Below are positions 17,292 through 25,602 of a stretch of DNA of 64,000 nucleotides, in pieces. The stretch is taken from the NCBI RefSeq assembly GCF_017921835.1, contig NZ_JAGEMN010000001.1, positions 179,874 to 243,873 of the forward strand, given 5' to 3'. Every line of letters begins with the position of its first letter. Positions within the stretch are counted from its first letter, which is position 1. The DNA is from Sporosarcina sp. 6E9. Its GTDB lineage: Bacteria > Bacillota > Bacilli > Bacillales_A > Planococcaceae. Made by a program: the position numbers and the translations under genes. Below the pieces are notes generated by a model. The model saw nothing but the letters and a program-made list of their open reading frames with translations, had not been told where the DNA came from and searched no databases.

Positions 17292-18896
17292 ATGAAGAAA
17301 AGCAACAAAGCACTAGCCGCTTTACTCGTTACAGGGCTATTATTTGCAGGATGTAGCAAAGATAGCGGCACGTCATCTGAAGCTTATGAGCTGAAAGATA
17401 TCACATTTCCATTGGAAGAATCGGTGAGCTTAAAGTTCATGACACAAAGCTCACCTTTAGCACCGACAGATCCGAATGACAAGCTAATTTACAAACGACT
17501 AGCAGAAAAAACGGGTGTCAATATTGAATGGAAAAACTTTACGAATGATTCATTTATTGAAAAAAGAAACTTGACGATTGCCAGTGGTGATTTGCCAGAT
17601 GCTATTTTAGATGCTACCTATAGTGACTATGATCTTCAAAAGTTAGGGAAAGATGGGACAATAATTCCAGTGGAAGATCTAATCGACCAATATATGCCGA
17701 ACTTTAAAAAAGTATTAGAAGCCAGACCGGAATACAGGTCCATGATTACGGCAAAAGATGGACATATTTACGCATTCCCTTGGATTGAGGAATTAGGTGC
17801 GGGGAAAGAGAATATTCACTCCATTGATACATTCCCTTGGATTAATGTAGAGTGGCTGAACAATTTAGGATTGGATATACCAACCAATGTAGAAGAGCTA
17901 AAAGAAGTGTTATTAGCCTTCAAAAATGACGATCCAAACGGTAATGGTCAAGCTGATGAAATTCCGTTATCTTTTATTATTAACCACGGCGGGGAAGACT
18001 TTGCATTTTTGTTCAATCCATTTGGCTTGGGTGACAACTGGGATCACACGGTTGTTTCCAATGATGGTGAAGTCATCTTTACTGCAGCAGATGAAGGTTA
18101 TCGTGATGCAATGATGTATTTTGCCGATCTGTATAAAAACAATTTAATTGACGAAGAAGCTTTCGAACAAGATTTCAATACGTATGTGGCTAAAGGGAAA
18201 GACGAGAAGTACGGTCTATATTTCACTTGGGATAAAGCTAATATTAGTGGCGATAACGATAAATATGAGCTAATGCCCCCACTTGCGGATGCTGAAGGAA
18301 ATATCCATGTTGCACGTACAAATGGTATGGGCTTTGACCGAGGAAAAATGGTTATTACAAGTGCCAATGAAAACTTGGAGTTAACAGCCAAATGGATTGA
18401 CCAGCTTTATGATCCTGTACAATCTGTGCAAAATAACTGGGGAACTTATGGGGATACAGAACAACAAAATATTTTTGAATTTGACGAAAATGCAAATATG
18501 TTAAAACACCTTGAACTAGATGGAACTGCACCTGCTGAGCTAAGACAAAAAACAAATATTGGTGGCCCATTAGCGATTTTGGATGAATACTATGGCACAG
18601 TTACGACAAAGCCGGAAGATGCAGTAGGCAGATTGAATTTAATGAAGGAAGTTATGTCACCGCATATGTATGCCGACAATATTTATCCGAAAGTATTTTT
18701 CTCATTGGATGAATTAAAAGAACTCTCAAGTATCGAAACGGATCTATTCGCTTATGTGCATAGAAAACGAGCAGAGTGGATTAAAACTGGAAAAGCAGAA
18801 GAAGAGTGGGACGAGTATTTAGCGGAGCTAGATAGATTGAAACTCCCTACATGGCTACAAATTAAACAAGATGGCTATGACCGAAATTCAAACTAA
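17292..18896 (+). CDS. ABC transporter solute-binding lipoprotein
   Basis: A 534-residue extracellular binding protein of the LplA/YtcQ type. The signal peptide ends with lipobox LFAGC (Cys near residue 20), so the protein is lipid-anchored outside the membrane. The length and the TQSSPLAPTDPNDKLIYKRL opening fit the large binding proteins paired with LplB-type permeases. A DPNGNGQADEIPL segment looks like a calcium-binding loop. The ribosome site is GGGGGTT. Ligand is inferred as levan or inulin oligosaccharides from the two GH32 genes. Confidence 0.9.
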   Translation: MKKSNKALAALLVTGLLFAGCSKDSGTSSEAYELKDITFPLEESVSLKFMTQSSPLAPTDPNDKLIYKRLAEKTGVNIEWKNFTNDSFIEKRNLTIASGDLPDAILDATYSDYDLQKLGKDGTIIPVEDLIDQYMPNFKKVLEARPEYRSMITAKDGHIYAFPWIEELGAGKENIHSIDTFPWINVEWLNNLGLDIPTNVEELKEVLLAFKNDDPNGNGQADEIPLSFIINHGGEDFAFLFNPFGLGDNWDHTVVSNDGEVIFTAADEGYRDAMMYFADLYKNNLIDEEAFEQDFNTYVAKGKDEKYGLYFTWDKANISGDNDKYELMPPLADAEGNIHVARTNGMGFDRGKMVITSANENLELTAKWIDQLYDPVQSVQNNWGTYGDTEQQNIFEFDENANMLKHLELDGTAPAELRQKTNIGGPLAILDEYYGTVTTKPEDAVGRLNLMKEVMSPHMYADNIYPKVFFSLDELKELSSIETDLFAYVHRKRAEWIKTGKAEEEWDEYLAELDRLKLPTWLQIKQDGYDRNSN

Positions 18897-18914
18897 TAGA
18901 GGAGGAAATAGTGA

Positions 18915-20369
18915 TTGAAGACATATAATCTTGAGAAGTATAGACCAGATTTGCATTTTGCACCAAAAAAGAATTGGATGAATGATCCGAATGGGATGGT
19001 TTATTATAAAGGTGAATATCATTTGTTCTTCCAGCATAATCCAAATGATAGCGTATGGGGTCCCATGCATTGGGGTCATGCTGTCAGTAAAGATATGATT
19101 GACTGGCAGGAGTTGCCGATTGCTCTCTATCCGGATGAATTGGGGACAATTTTTTCAGGAAGTGCTGTAGTTGATTGGCATAATACATCAGGTTTTTTCC
19201 CGGATGAGCCAGGAATCGTAGCGATTTTTACGCATCATTTGGATAAGGATGATGGGACGCCGGCTGTTCAAACCCAAAGTCTCGCTTATAGTCATGACAA
19301 AGGTCGAACATGGACGAAGTACGAAGGGAATCCAGTTCTCGGGCACCCAACAAAAGTAGATTTTAGGGATCCAAAAGTGTTTTGGCATGCGGAAACCGCA
19401 AAGTGGGTAATGACGTTAGCGACAGGACAAACGGTCACTTTTTACTCTTCGCCGAACTTAATAGACTGGCAGTTTGAAAGTGAGTTTGGGGATAATATTG
19501 GTTCCCATGATGGCGTTTGGGAATGTCCTGATTTATTTGAATTGGCTGTAGACAATAGTGAAGAGAAGAAGTGGGTATTATTGGTCAGTATTGGGGACGA
19601 CCCTCAATTTGATACTGGCTCAAGAACGCAATACTTTGTAGGTTCTTTTGATGGCTCGACTTTTACAGCAGATAACAAAGAGATTCAGTGGCTAGACTTT
19701 GGTAAAGACAATTACGCTGGTGTGAGTTTTTCAGATATCCCTACGGAGGATGGTCGAAGAATTTATATGGGCTGGATGAGTAATTGGCGCTATGCTAACC
19801 AAGTACCGACTGAGGGTTGGAGAAGCCAGATGACACTGCCAAGAACTTTGGCATTAAGACATGTTGGAGATCAGTTACTGGTCGTTCAAAATCCTGTCGA
19901 GGAACTAGATTCATACTTTACGAAAGTTGTTGAATTTGACGATGTGTTAATCAACAGTGAAGAGACAAAAACGTTTGCGGTGGATAAGTCGAGTGTGGAG
20001 ATTGTTTTAGAGATTGATAATCATGACGCAAAGCAATTTGGGGTCGTGTTGTCCCATACGGCAAGCCAAAAAACGGAGCTTGTAATAGAGGCAGAGACGA
20101 ATCGAGTCACGTTGGATCGAAAAGATTCAGGACAAATCGAATTCTCAGAAAACTTTTCAAATCACCAAGAGTTTAACCTACAAGCTACGAATAAAGTGGA
20201 GTTGCGTATTATTGTAGATTCTTCTTCAATTGAAGTATTCTTCAATGAAGGTGCTTATGCTGTGACGAGCTTGATTTATCCGGATAAGGTTTGTGAAGAG
20301 ATTACCCTATTCTCATTGGGTGGAGCTATCCAGGTAAAAAACAGCTATATTTCAGCATCTCACTCATGA
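18915..20369 (+). CDS. GH32 beta-fructosidase (sucrose/levan hydrolase), intracellular
   Basis: A 484-residue glycoside hydrolase family 32 enzyme without signal peptide. Catalytic motifs: NWMNDPNG at residues 20-27 with nucleophile Asp24, FRDPKVFW with the stabilising Asp, and ECPDLFE with the acid/base Glu. The five-bladed propeller is followed by a C-terminal beta-sandwich (SSSIEVFFNEGAYAVTS). Start is TTG 18915 behind GGAGG. Imported fructo-oligosaccharides or sucrose would be split to free fructose, which the next gene can phosphorylate. There is no PTS gene here, so free sugar is a more likely substrate than sucrose-6-phosphate. Confidence 0.9.
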   Translation: MKTYNLEKYRPDLHFAPKKNWMNDPNGMVYYKGEYHLFFQHNPNDSVWGPMHWGHAVSKDMIDWQELPIALYPDELGTIFSGSAVVDWHNTSGFFPDEPGIVAIFTHHLDKDDGTPAVQTQSLAYSHDKGRTWTKYEGNPVLGHPTKVDFRDPKVFWHAETAKWVMTLATGQTVTFYSSPNLIDWQFESEFGDNIGSHDGVWECPDLFELAVDNSEEKKWVLLVSIGDDPQFDTGSRTQYFVGSFDGSTFTADNKEIQWLDFGKDNYAGVSFSDIPTEDGRRIYMGWMSNWRYANQVPTEGWRSQMTLPRTLALRHVGDQLLVVQNPVEELDSYFTKVVEFDDVLINSEETKTFAVDKSSVEIVLEIDNHDAKQFGVVLSHTASQKTELVIEAETNRVTLDRKDSGQIEFSENFSNHQEFNLQATNKVELRIIVDSSSIEVFFNEGAYAVTSLIYPDKVCEEITLFSLGGAIQVKNSYISASHS

Positions 20370-20393
20370 CAAGTATGGAGAGGAGAATATTTC

Positions 20394-21263
20394 ATGCTAG
20401 GTGCAATTGAAGCAGGTGGAACAAAGTTTGTCTGTGCTGTGGGGGATATGGATTTTAATGTGGTTGAGCTAATTGAAATTCCAACGACAACTCCTGCAGA
20501 GACGATGAAGAAAGTACAAGAATTCTTTCAACAATTTAAGATTAAAGCATTAGGCGTAGGATCATTCGGTCCGGCAGATATTAATCCAAACTCTACAAAT
20601 TATGGCTGCATCACAACGACGCCTAAAGTAGCATGGCAACATTTTAATATCCTATCATCATTAAAAGAGCACTTGGATGTCCCGATGGTGTTCGATACGG
20701 ATGTTAACATTGCGGCATTGGGAGAGGCAAAGTTTGGAGCGGCCCAGGACGTAAATAGCTGTATCTATATCACAATTGGAACGGGAATCGGCGTAGGTGC
20801 GGTGAATGACGGCAAGATGCTACAAGGAATCAGTCACCCTGAAATGGGGCACATCACGGTTCGAAGACATCCAGACGACCATTTTGAGGGCGGTTGTCCA
20901 TTCCATGGCGATTGCTTGGAGGGACTAGCCTCTGGACCAGCGATTGAAAAAAGATGGAATGAAAAAGCTGTGTTGCTGTCAGAACGGGCGGAAGTATGGG
21001 AAATTGAAGGTTACTATATCGCGCAAGCGTTAATGACGTATGTTCTAACGCTATCACCAGAAAGAATTATTCTAGGCGGTGGAGTTATGAAGCAAAGACA
21101 AGTGTTGCCTGTAATTTACAAACACCTGCAGGCGATGAATAATCATTATTTAGCTTTTCCACAGCTAGAAGATCAGATTGCTGACTATATTGTCACACCG
21201 GGCATTGAAGGGTTTTCAGCCATTAAAGGCGCATTTTATTTGGCGAAAGCTGAGTTGGAATAG
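20394..21263 (+). CDS. ROK-family fructokinase
   Basis: A 289-residue ROK sugar kinase. ATP-binding GAIEAGGTKFVCAVG lies at the N-terminus; the catalytic Asp is in VFDTDVNIAALGE; the ROK zinc motif is GHITVRRHPDDHFEGGCPFHGDCLEGLASGPA with His and three Cys. The close match to YdhR/GmuE/ScrK types indicates fructose to fructose-6-phosphate. It starts 24 bases after the GH32 stop with GAGAGGAG, so the two genes are cotranscribed. Confidence 0.9.
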   Translation: MLGAIEAGGTKFVCAVGDMDFNVVELIEIPTTTPAETMKKVQEFFQQFKIKALGVGSFGPADINPNSTNYGCITTTPKVAWQHFNILSSLKEHLDVPMVFDTDVNIAALGEAKFGAAQDVNSCIYITIGTGIGVGAVNDGKMLQGISHPEMGHITVRRHPDDHFEGGCPFHGDCLEGLASGPAIEKRWNEKAVLLSERAEVWEIEGYYIAQALMTYVLTLSPERIILGGGVMKQRQVLPVIYKHLQAMNNHYLAFPQLEDQIADYIVTPGIEGFSAIKGAFYLAKAELE

Positions 21264-21284
21264 GAAACTCCATAAAGAAATGAG

Positions 21285-21327
21285 AGACCAAACCGATTGT
21301 ATTTAACGATTGGTTTGGTCTTAAATA
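21285..21327 (+). terminator. stem-loop after fructokinase
   Basis: AGACCAAACCGAT and ATTGGTTTGGTCT form a long stem. The T tract is poor (TAAATATT), so read-through into the exported GH32 gene is possible. Confidence 0.6.
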
Positions 21328-21353
21328 TTGCTTAAATAAGGAGTGGGTATATT

Positions 21354-23210
21354 TTGAAAACTAAGAGACTTATTGTTACGCTAATAGGGATATTAATCTT
21401 ATTAGTTGGATGCAGTGAAGTTGAACAAGACAAGAAAGGAGAGAATGATTTGAAAGCGGAAGGTCTAAGTAAAAAGCAGGCAGCAAATGCTGATTACTAT
21501 ACGGAAATGTATCGGCCACAGTTTCATTTTTCAACGCCGTCAGGGAATTTAGCGGATCCAAACGGACTTATTTATTTTGAAGGAGAATATCATTTATTTC
21601 ATCAAAAGAATGGCAACTGGGCGCATGCCATTAGTACAGATATGCTCCATTGGGAACACCTTCCCGTCGCTTTGGAGCATGATTTACTTGGCCAAGCATT
21701 ATCGGGTAGTGCGGTTGTAGACTGGAATGATTCCAGTGGCTTATTTGGTAGGAAGGCTGGTTTAGTTGCCTTTTACACCAGTACCGAGGGCGGTGAAGCA
21801 CAGGGTATGGCGTATAGTAAAGATAAAGGGAGAACATGGGAGCGCTATGAAGGTAACCCGATCATTGAAAATCCCGGTATCAAAGACTTCCGCGATCCAA
21901 AAGTGTTCTGGCATGAGGATACAAATAAGTGGGTAATGGTAATTTCTACGAATCAAAGTGTTACGTTTTACAACTCTGATAACTTGATAGACTGGACGTT
22001 TCAAAGTCAATTTGGAGAAGATGAAGGCTCGCATGTTGCTGTGTGGGAGTGTCCGGATTTATTCGAGCTACCTGTCAATGGGGATCAGGGAAATAAGAAG
22101 TGGGTTCTGCATGTGAGTGTTGGAGATAATGATGCAACGAATGGTTCTACAGCTCAATATTTCATAGGAGAGTTTGATGGAACAACGTTTGTTAATGACA
22201 ATTCTCCAGAAACAGTGCTAACGACTGATTTCGGCCAAGACTTTTATGCGGCACAGTCATTTTCGGGTATTCCTGATGAGGATGGCAGAAGAATTTGGCT
22301 AGGCTGGATGGCGAATTGGCGCTATCCATACCAATCCCCAACAGATCCATGGATGGGCTCCATGTCGATTCCGCGTGAGTTATCACTTCGGACAATTGAA
22401 GATGGTGGTATTCGACTGTTCCAAGGACCTATTCAGGAAATAGAAAATTTGCGGGCAAATACACATCATGTGGAGGCATTCCGATTAGAAGGCGACCATC
22501 CGATTGATGCATTTGCGAGTACAACATTCGAATTTGAAATGATTGTGGAATGGGATGATGTAGAGGAGTTCGGTATTCGTCTTCGCCAATCCGAAGAGGA
22601 AAAGGCTGTATTTGGCGTTGATACAGCGGCCAATAAAATCTATTTAGATCGCTCAAATGCTGGACTGGAACAATTGACGGATCGTAACGGAAATATGTAT
22701 CAGTTTGGTAACCGCCACGAAACGGATTACCCAATGGAGCGAAAACAGATAAAGATAAGGGGTCTTGTAGACGAATCTTCCATTGAGTTATTTGTCAATG
22801 AAGGTGAATTCGCGTTTACCAAATTGATTTATACAAAGCCGACGAATAATGCGATTGAATTATATACAAAGGGCGGCAGTGTAGATGTCGTGCAATTGGA
22901 CTTCTTTGAGTTGCATTCGACATGGCGGGAACGTCCACAAGCGCATGAGTTGACCAGAATTGTAGTCAGTGAGGAATATGTCACATTAAAAGTTGGTGAA
23001 GTGACGACTATTCAGGCACAGGCGAAGCTGAATGGTTATGATAAGGGCTATAAATGGGAAGTTGAACAGTCGCATGTAGTGGCAATCACAGAGCAGGATG
23101 ATGACTCAATGATATCTTTGGAAGCCTTGGAACCTGGCGTTACGAGTATCACAGTGAGTGACGCGAGCGGGAAGATTACTAAGGTGATAAAGGTTAGGGT
23201 TCATTCGTAA
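21354..23210 (+). CDS. GH32 levanase, exported lipoprotein with Ig-like tail
   Basis: A 618-residue exported GH32 enzyme. The signal peptide ends in lipobox LLVGC (Cys20), so it is tethered outside. Catalytic motifs: SGNLADPNG, where the usual Asn before the nucleophile Asp is Ala; FRDPKVFW; ECPDLFE. After the GH32 propeller and beta-sandwich, the last 80 residues (VTLKVGEVTTIQAQAKLNGY; LEPGVTSITVSDASGK) look like a bacterial Ig-like (BIG2-type) domain. Role: cutting levan or inulin outside to feed the transporter. Start is TTG 21354 behind AAGGAG. Confidence 0.88.
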   Translation: MKTKRLIVTLIGILILLVGCSEVEQDKKGENDLKAEGLSKKQAANADYYTEMYRPQFHFSTPSGNLADPNGLIYFEGEYHLFHQKNGNWAHAISTDMLHWEHLPVALEHDLLGQALSGSAVVDWNDSSGLFGRKAGLVAFYTSTEGGEAQGMAYSKDKGRTWERYEGNPIIENPGIKDFRDPKVFWHEDTNKWVMVISTNQSVTFYNSDNLIDWTFQSQFGEDEGSHVAVWECPDLFELPVNGDQGNKKWVLHVSVGDNDATNGSTAQYFIGEFDGTTFVNDNSPETVLTTDFGQDFYAAQSFSGIPDEDGRRIWLGWMANWRYPYQSPTDPWMGSMSIPRELSLRTIEDGGIRLFQGPIQEIENLRANTHHVEAFRLEGDHPIDAFASTTFEFEMIVEWDDVEEFGIRLRQSEEEKAVFGVDTAANKIYLDRSNAGLEQLTDRNGNMYQFGNRHETDYPMERKQIKIRGLVDESSIELFVNEGEFAFTKLIYTKPTNNAIELYTKGGSVDVVQLDFFELHSTWRERPQAHELTRIVVSEEYVTLKVGEVTTIQAQAKLNGYDKGYKWEVEQSHVVAITEQDDDSMISLEALEPGVTSITVSDASGKITKVIKVRVHS

Positions 23211-23225
23211 TAGAGGAGAAGAAAC

Positions 23226-23276
23226 ATGATGAAAAACTTTGTAGATATACCCTTAAATTTTTATTTAAAGTCGTGA
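23226..23276 (+). pseudogene. truncated gene start (16 codons)
   Basis: AGAGGAG followed by ATGATGAAAAACTTT opens a frame MMKNFVDIPLNFYLKS that stops at 23276. The strong ribosome site directly after the levanase stop suggests the 5' end of a lost operon gene. A MITE right-end fragment (CTTGCACAGGCACTTTT, about 23285-23300) follows at once and may mark the deletion. Confidence 0.4.
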
Positions 23277-23311
23277 ATTATCATGATTCAATCTTGCACA
23301 GGCACTTTTCA

Positions 23312-23620
23312 CTATTCCGTCCTTTCTAATGAACAATCTAATGAAATTTCACCTTTTTCAACTGATTCAATCAACTTGGAATCAGTCGATGTAACAAACG
23401 CAAGACAATGTTGCTTATCGTTTGAATCGTTTACAAATCCCATTTGAATTGAAAGTGCCACAGCATCTTTCTGCTTGGATAGTATGTTGTCTTGCAAATC
23501 TTTATCTATTCTTGAAAAATAGTAGGTTTCATGGGCCTCGGTCTCCATATAAAAGTGACCATCCGGGAGATTTTTTATTAGCGCTGCATTGTCTTGGGAT
23601 AACTTAGAAATGATAAATGT
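23312..23620 (-). pseudogene. hypothetical protein fragment
   Basis: On the minus strand 23312-23548 encodes 78 residues (METEAHETYYFSRI to SLDCSLERTE). The frame stays open further upstream (ALTFIISKLSQDNAALIKNL) until a stop near 23623, without a start codon or ribosome site, so the N-terminus has probably been lost. It is soluble and acidic, with no family recognised. It lies between the levanase operon and a toxin-immunity relic. Confidence 0.4.
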
Positions 23621-23667
23621 TAAAGCTTACAAGAGAAATCGCTTCTATATTGCCATATAAAAACAAA

Positions 23668-23704
23668 GAATCCAACCAAATTAATAGCTGGTTGGATTTT
23701 TTTG
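23668..23704 (+). terminator. terminator hairpin
   Basis: AATCCAACCA and TGGTTGGATT with a T7 run. No intact gene on either side uses it now. Confidence 0.7.
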
Positions 23705-23764
23705 TAATTTATCTATTTGTAAAGGCATTAAAAAAACAAGGAATAGAGGAATAGAAAGGACATA

Positions 23765-24162
23765 CTTGGATTCTGTCGAATAAGGAAGAATCTGAGAAAT
23801 ACGGACTTGCTCCTATTCTTGATGATGCAGGTAGTGTTGCAACATTGCATCATTCACAACAAAAAGGTGTTGGACCATTATATGAAGCTTCAACTAGGTA
23901 ACATAATATCAGTAATGCTAAAAGAGCTCCACTACATTCTTATAAAGGAAAGTTAAACCCATTTTATCCAATGGATGAGACAACTAGAGGGGCATTTCAA
24001 AAAGTAGATTCTATTAATTATTAGAAAATACATATGCCAACAGAGTTGAAATTAATATATGATGCTAAGAGTGGCGGGTTTCAAGCTGAATACAAGTATA
24101 ATTTAGTACACACAAATGACGTTCTAAAGTGGTTTGAAGAGATAAAAAGTAATATCCGATGA
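23765..24162 (+). pseudogene. polymorphic-toxin LHH nuclease tail joined to YezG-like immunity tail
   Basis: One frame reads KEESEKYGLAPILDDAGSVA, TLHHSQQKGVGPLYEASTR, stop, HNISNAKRAPLHSYKGKLN, PFYPMDETTRGAFQKVDSIN, then a stop where Trp is expected (INYW). TLHHSQ with the later HxxKG pattern is typical of the LHH nuclease domain found at the C-terminus of LXG/WXG-type toxins. The same frame goes straight on with MPTELKLIYDAKSGGFQAEY to WFEEIKSNIR, the C-terminus of YezG/DUF600 immunity proteins. So a deletion has fused the end of a toxin to the end of its immunity gene, and two point stops have followed. Dead locus. Confidence 0.6.
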
Positions 24163-24297
24163 AGTTTACCTAAAACCATATTTTAAAGAGGGGGGGTCCC
24201 AGTGTAATAAAGCGCTAACTAACTCGTACTGACGAGATATGATTAATGGAAATGATATATGTTCCGTCAAGTACAGACGACTAATTTAAAAGATGAA

Positions 24298-24341
24298 AAA
24301 TACCCCAGTCCCGCAAAGTTTAGCAGGGAAGGGGTATTTCA
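24298..24341. terminator. terminator of AhpD-like gene
   Basis: AAATACCCC and GGGGTATTT with inner GTCCCGC/GCAGGGA pairing; works in both directions. Confidence 0.7.
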
Positions 24342-24370
24342 AGGGCTATTTAAATCTTATTGATCACAAC

Positions 24371-25048
24371 TCAAGAATCATATGCATTCAACGCATTCAC
24401 ACTGTGTGCCAAAGCTGAACCAGCTTTTAATGCAGTGGCAACCAAAATTGACTCCGCAAGCTCTTCTTTAGTGACACCGGCCTTCTTTGCAGCCTTCGTA
24501 TGAATGTCGATGCAATAAGGGCACCCCGTTGTGTGCGCGACAGCAACTGCGATTAGTTCCTTCTCCTTTACGCTTAACACGCTTTCTTTCAATGATTGTC
24601 CGTCAAAATCGACAAACGCTTTGAATGCATCTCCGTTGAGTGCTGAAAACTCTTTTAATCGATTGAAATAAGACGCTTTATATAACTCCTCTTCATCAGT
24701 TTCATCGTATGCATTTAATGCGTTCACGCCATGCGCGAGTGCAGAACCAGCTTTTAGTGCAGTGGCAACTAGGATGGCTTCAGCCAACTCTTCTTTTGTC
24801 ACATCTTCTGATTTTCCTGCTTTCACGTGAACTTCAATGCAATAAGGACAACCTGTTGTATGCGCGACAGCGATGGCGATTAATTCTTTCAGCTTTACCG
24901 ATAACTTTCCTTCAGCTAACGCAGCCTTGTCAAACTGTACAAATGCTTTGAAAGCATCTGGCGCCAATTCGCTTAATTCACCGATGCGATTAAAATATGA
25001 TTTTTGATACAATGCTTCTTTGTTTGCAACTAATACTTCTTTACTCAT
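24371..25048 (-). CDS. AhpD/carboxymuconolactone decarboxylase-like protein, tandem duplicate domain
   Basis: A 225-residue protein made of two near-identical AhpD-like halves. Each half has the redox site E(L/K)EL-IA-AVAHTTGCPYC-I-H: GCPYCIEVHVKAG in the first and GCPYCIDIHTKAA in the second, each with CxxC and the His of the proton relay. Such proteins act as peroxidase partners or redox/decarboxylase enzymes. Start ATG 25048 follows GGAGGAATTAT; an in-frame ATG 39 bases further up lacks a ribosome site. Upstream on the same strand is an S-box, so expression should rise when S-adenosylmethionine is low. Confidence 0.88.
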   Translation of the reverse strand: MSKEVLVANKEALYQKSYFNRIGELSELAPDAFKAFVQFDKAALAEGKLSVKLKELIAIAVAHTTGCPYCIEVHVKAGKSEDVTKEELAEAILVATALKAGSALAHGVNALNAYDETDEEELYKASYFNRLKEFSALNGDAFKAFVDFDGQSLKESVLSVKEKELIAVAVAHTTGCPYCIDIHTKAAKKAGVTKEELAESILVATALKAGSALAHSVNALNAYDS

Positions 25049-25208
25049 GATAATTCCTCCTAGTTTTTTAGTGTGACACCTATGCAAATCAAATTCTTAA
25101 ATACATAAACTTGAAAGTCAAATCAACTCCTTTATGATTCAAACAGCGCAACTTTGTCTCCGTATCCTTCTGCAACATGAGGGTCCACGCATTCATAAGA
25201 TAAAGAAA

Positions 25209-25232
25209 AGCCCCCTTCATAAGAAGAGGGCC
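25209..25232 (-). terminator. S-box expression-platform terminator
   Basis: On the minus strand GGCCCTCTTC and GAAGGGGGCT pair, followed by TTTTC. It sits directly after the aptamer. Confidence 0.8.
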
Positions 25233-25244
25233 GAAAAATTCCTC

Positions 25245-25357
25245 CTCTTATTTTCCAGGTTTAGAAAACCTGTAGGATGTAGCACCTTTTCAGATAAATT
25301 CATCTGCTGGTTGCCGGGCTTCATCGGGCCTATTCCCTCCGCCGCTCGTAATAAGAG
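25245..25357 (-). promoter_or_regulatory. SAM-I riboswitch (S-box)
   Basis: Read on the minus strand it has the conserved core: CTCTTATT closing helix, GCGGCGGAGGGAATAGGCCC, GATGAAGCCCGGCAACC, AAGGTGCTACATCCT, and AATAAGAG closing. A terminator follows. The regulated gene is the AhpD-like gene at 24371-25048, about 160 bases on. Confidence 0.92.
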
Positions 25358-25602
25358 TATATTCAGTTGTAAAAGTAATTTGTAAATTCAATTGATTGAG
25401 AATTAGCATAGACAGAAAAGAGGAAATTGTCAACCTTATATTTGGGATTTGGGAGATTAGTCACAGAAAAAAGTCATTTGAAAACACTTACATAACTAAC
25501 TTTATGAAATTTGGCGGGATTTCATTATGCTGTTTATTCGAAAAATGCGTATCAGGATCATATAACTGAGCAGGCAATCGACAATTATTTTATAATAATT
25601 TA

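Noticed and set aside
24709..24951. Plus-strand open frame inside the AhpD-like gene
   Set aside because: Shadow of the duplicated CxxC gene on the opposite strand.
25134..25385. Plus-strand open frame of 83 codons
   Set aside because: It runs through the antisense of the S-box aptamer and terminator; the RNA structure explains the sequence.
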